Of a DNA stretch of 6,426 nt, positions 5,958-6,426 are shown piece by piece. Every line of letters starts with the position of its first letter. Position 1 is the stretch's first letter. The notes below the pieces were generated by a model. That model made no database searches. It was not told the origin of the DNA and was given only the letters and a program-made list of their open reading frames with translations. The translations under genes were made by a program, and so were the position numbers. Location: NCBI GenBank assembly GCA_964591255.1, contig CAZQAA010000106.1:1-6426 (forward strand), in the 5' to 3' direction. Origin of the DNA: CAZQAA01 sp964591255. GTDB taxonomy: Bacteria; Desulfobacterota; DSM-4660; Desulfatiglandales; Desulfatiglandaceae.

Positions 5958-5967
5958 TACGGAGCGT
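5944..5967. repeat. Small hairpin at the composition boundary
   Basis: GCTCCG (5946-5951) and CGGAGC (5960-5965) form a perfect 6-pair stem, extended by one G-U and one A-T pair, around the loop GTTAACTA. No U-run follows, so it is not a typical terminator. It lies between the kinase relic and the GC-rich efflux gene, overlapping the second direct-repeat copy. Confidence 0.4.
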
Positions 5968-6053
5968 ATATTGAAAGGTGAAAGGTAAGGTAAAATTCAC
6001 CCCCGAAGATTCGAGTCAGAACGATGTTTACAGTGGGAGTGCAGACAAGAGAA

Positions 6054-6426
6054 ATGAGTCGCAAAAAAGCAAGGTCAAGTGGCTGTCTGCGCAAGGCGGC
6101 ACCAAATCCGCTAAAGGTTTGGGTTCTCATTGCCGTTCTTTCGATGGGCGGCTGCGCCAAGTACCGCCCGATGCCCATTACCTCTGAGACAGTGCATGCC
6201 GCGCTGAGCCCCCCCGACATGAACGAGGTGCGACTCCGGGCCGCCCGGTTCAGGCACCCACTCTTGAAACCTGTGTCATTCGACGACCATGACGGGTTGT
6301 CGCCGGACGAAGCGGCGATCCTAGCCGTTATCGCCAATCCGATGCTTCGCGCTGTCCGTGACAGACGAGGGATCGCGTCGGTCCAGGTCCTCCAGGCCGG
6401 CATCCTGCCCAATCCCCGGCTTTCTT
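6054..6426 (+). CDS. TolC/CusC-family outer-membrane efflux lipoprotein, 5' part only
   Basis: The product would be the outer-membrane channel of a tripartite (RND or similar) efflux pump. 124 codons are visible before the right edge; the family is usually 400-480 residues. A basic N-terminus is followed by a hydrophobic segment and a lipobox-like MGGC, with Cys34 as the likely lipidated residue (TGC at 6153). The segment DGLSPDEAAILAVIANPMLR followed by a helix and LQAGILPNPRLS is the typical opening of TolC-family proteins, where the first long helix leads to LPNP. The start is uncertain: ATG 6054 has only a weak purine-rich site, while in-frame ATG 6024 and two GTGs are alternatives. The gene is about 65% GC over 6181-6420, above the neighbouring genes, suggesting separate origin. 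Its position after a CusR-like regulator suggests a metal-efflux role, but no pump subunit is visible to confirm this. Confidence 0.8.
   Translation, partial: MSRKKARSSGCLRKAAPNPLKVWVLIAVLSMGGCAKYRPMPITSETVHAALSPPDMNEVRLRAARFRHPLLKPVSFDDHDGLSPDEAAILAVIANPMLRAVRDRRGIASVQVLQAGILPNPRLS

Noticed and set aside
5971..5996. Promoter TTGAAA with TAAAAT before the efflux gene
   Set aside because: The spacer is only 14 bases, too short for a sigma70 promoter; the AAGGT repetition here is low complexity.
5978..6001. GGTGAA...TTCACC inverted repeat as a terminator
   Set aside because: Six pairs with a 12-base spacer and no following T-run; too weak to call.
5957..6412. Minus-strand open frame opposite the efflux gene
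   Set aside because: High GC lengthens spurious frames; the plus strand gives a lipobox and TolC-family motifs, the minus strand gives none.

Overview
The window looks like chromosomal DNA from a Gram-negative anaerobe, most likely a Desulfobacterota (deltaproteobacterial) lineage. This is an inference from the style of the FtsH N-terminus, the ftsH-folP pairing and the nikMLQ-type nickel uptake genes; no rRNA or other decisive marker is present. By hand count the base composition is about 45% GC in a sample inside the response regulator gene, but about 65% GC over 6181-6420, so the right end differs from the rest.

Left block (1-2515, minus strand): ftsH, a membrane AAA+ zinc protease, is followed 5 bases later by folP, dihydropteroate synthase, which runs off the left edge. 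This is a common housekeeping pairing and both genes look intact where visible. ftsH starts at TTG behind a strong Shine-Dalgarno sequence.

Divergent control region (2516-2828): 313 bases without a gene separate ftsH from the rightward operon. It holds a good sigma70-type promoter reading right (TTGACA, 17-base spacer, TATTGT). A 6+6 inverted repeat overlaps this promoter's -10 element. A 51-base leader hairpin lies just before the first ribosome binding site, and its 3' arm could instead pair with that site. A 14-base perfect palindrome lies on the ftsH side.

Nickel block (2829-4909, plus strand): nikM (substrate-binding membrane component), nikL (exported, membrane-anchored accessory protein) and nikQ (the T-component) of an energy-coupling-factor (ECF) nickel importer. 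The ATPase nikO, usually next, is absent: only 95 bases separate nikQ from the next gene.

Right block (5005-6426, plus strand): an intact OmpR/CusR-type response regulator is followed by a wrecked partner histidine kinase. Its first membrane segment survives with a frameshift at a T-run, and a fragment resembling the extreme C-terminal tail of a kinase lies about 35 bases further on, so nearly the whole kinase is missing. An imperfect repeat of that tail region and a small hairpin follow. A GC-rich gene for a TolC/CusC-type outer-membrane efflux lipoprotein then begins and runs off the right edge. The regulator and efflux gene would fit a metal-efflux cassette, but the composition step and the relics suggest a deletion or insertion junction here.

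I do not see a CRISPR array, tRNA, rRNA, transposase or a convincing new defence or metabolic system. The most interesting signals are the leader and promoter architecture of the nickel operon and the two missing pieces (nikO and the kinase core) on either side of the response regulator.
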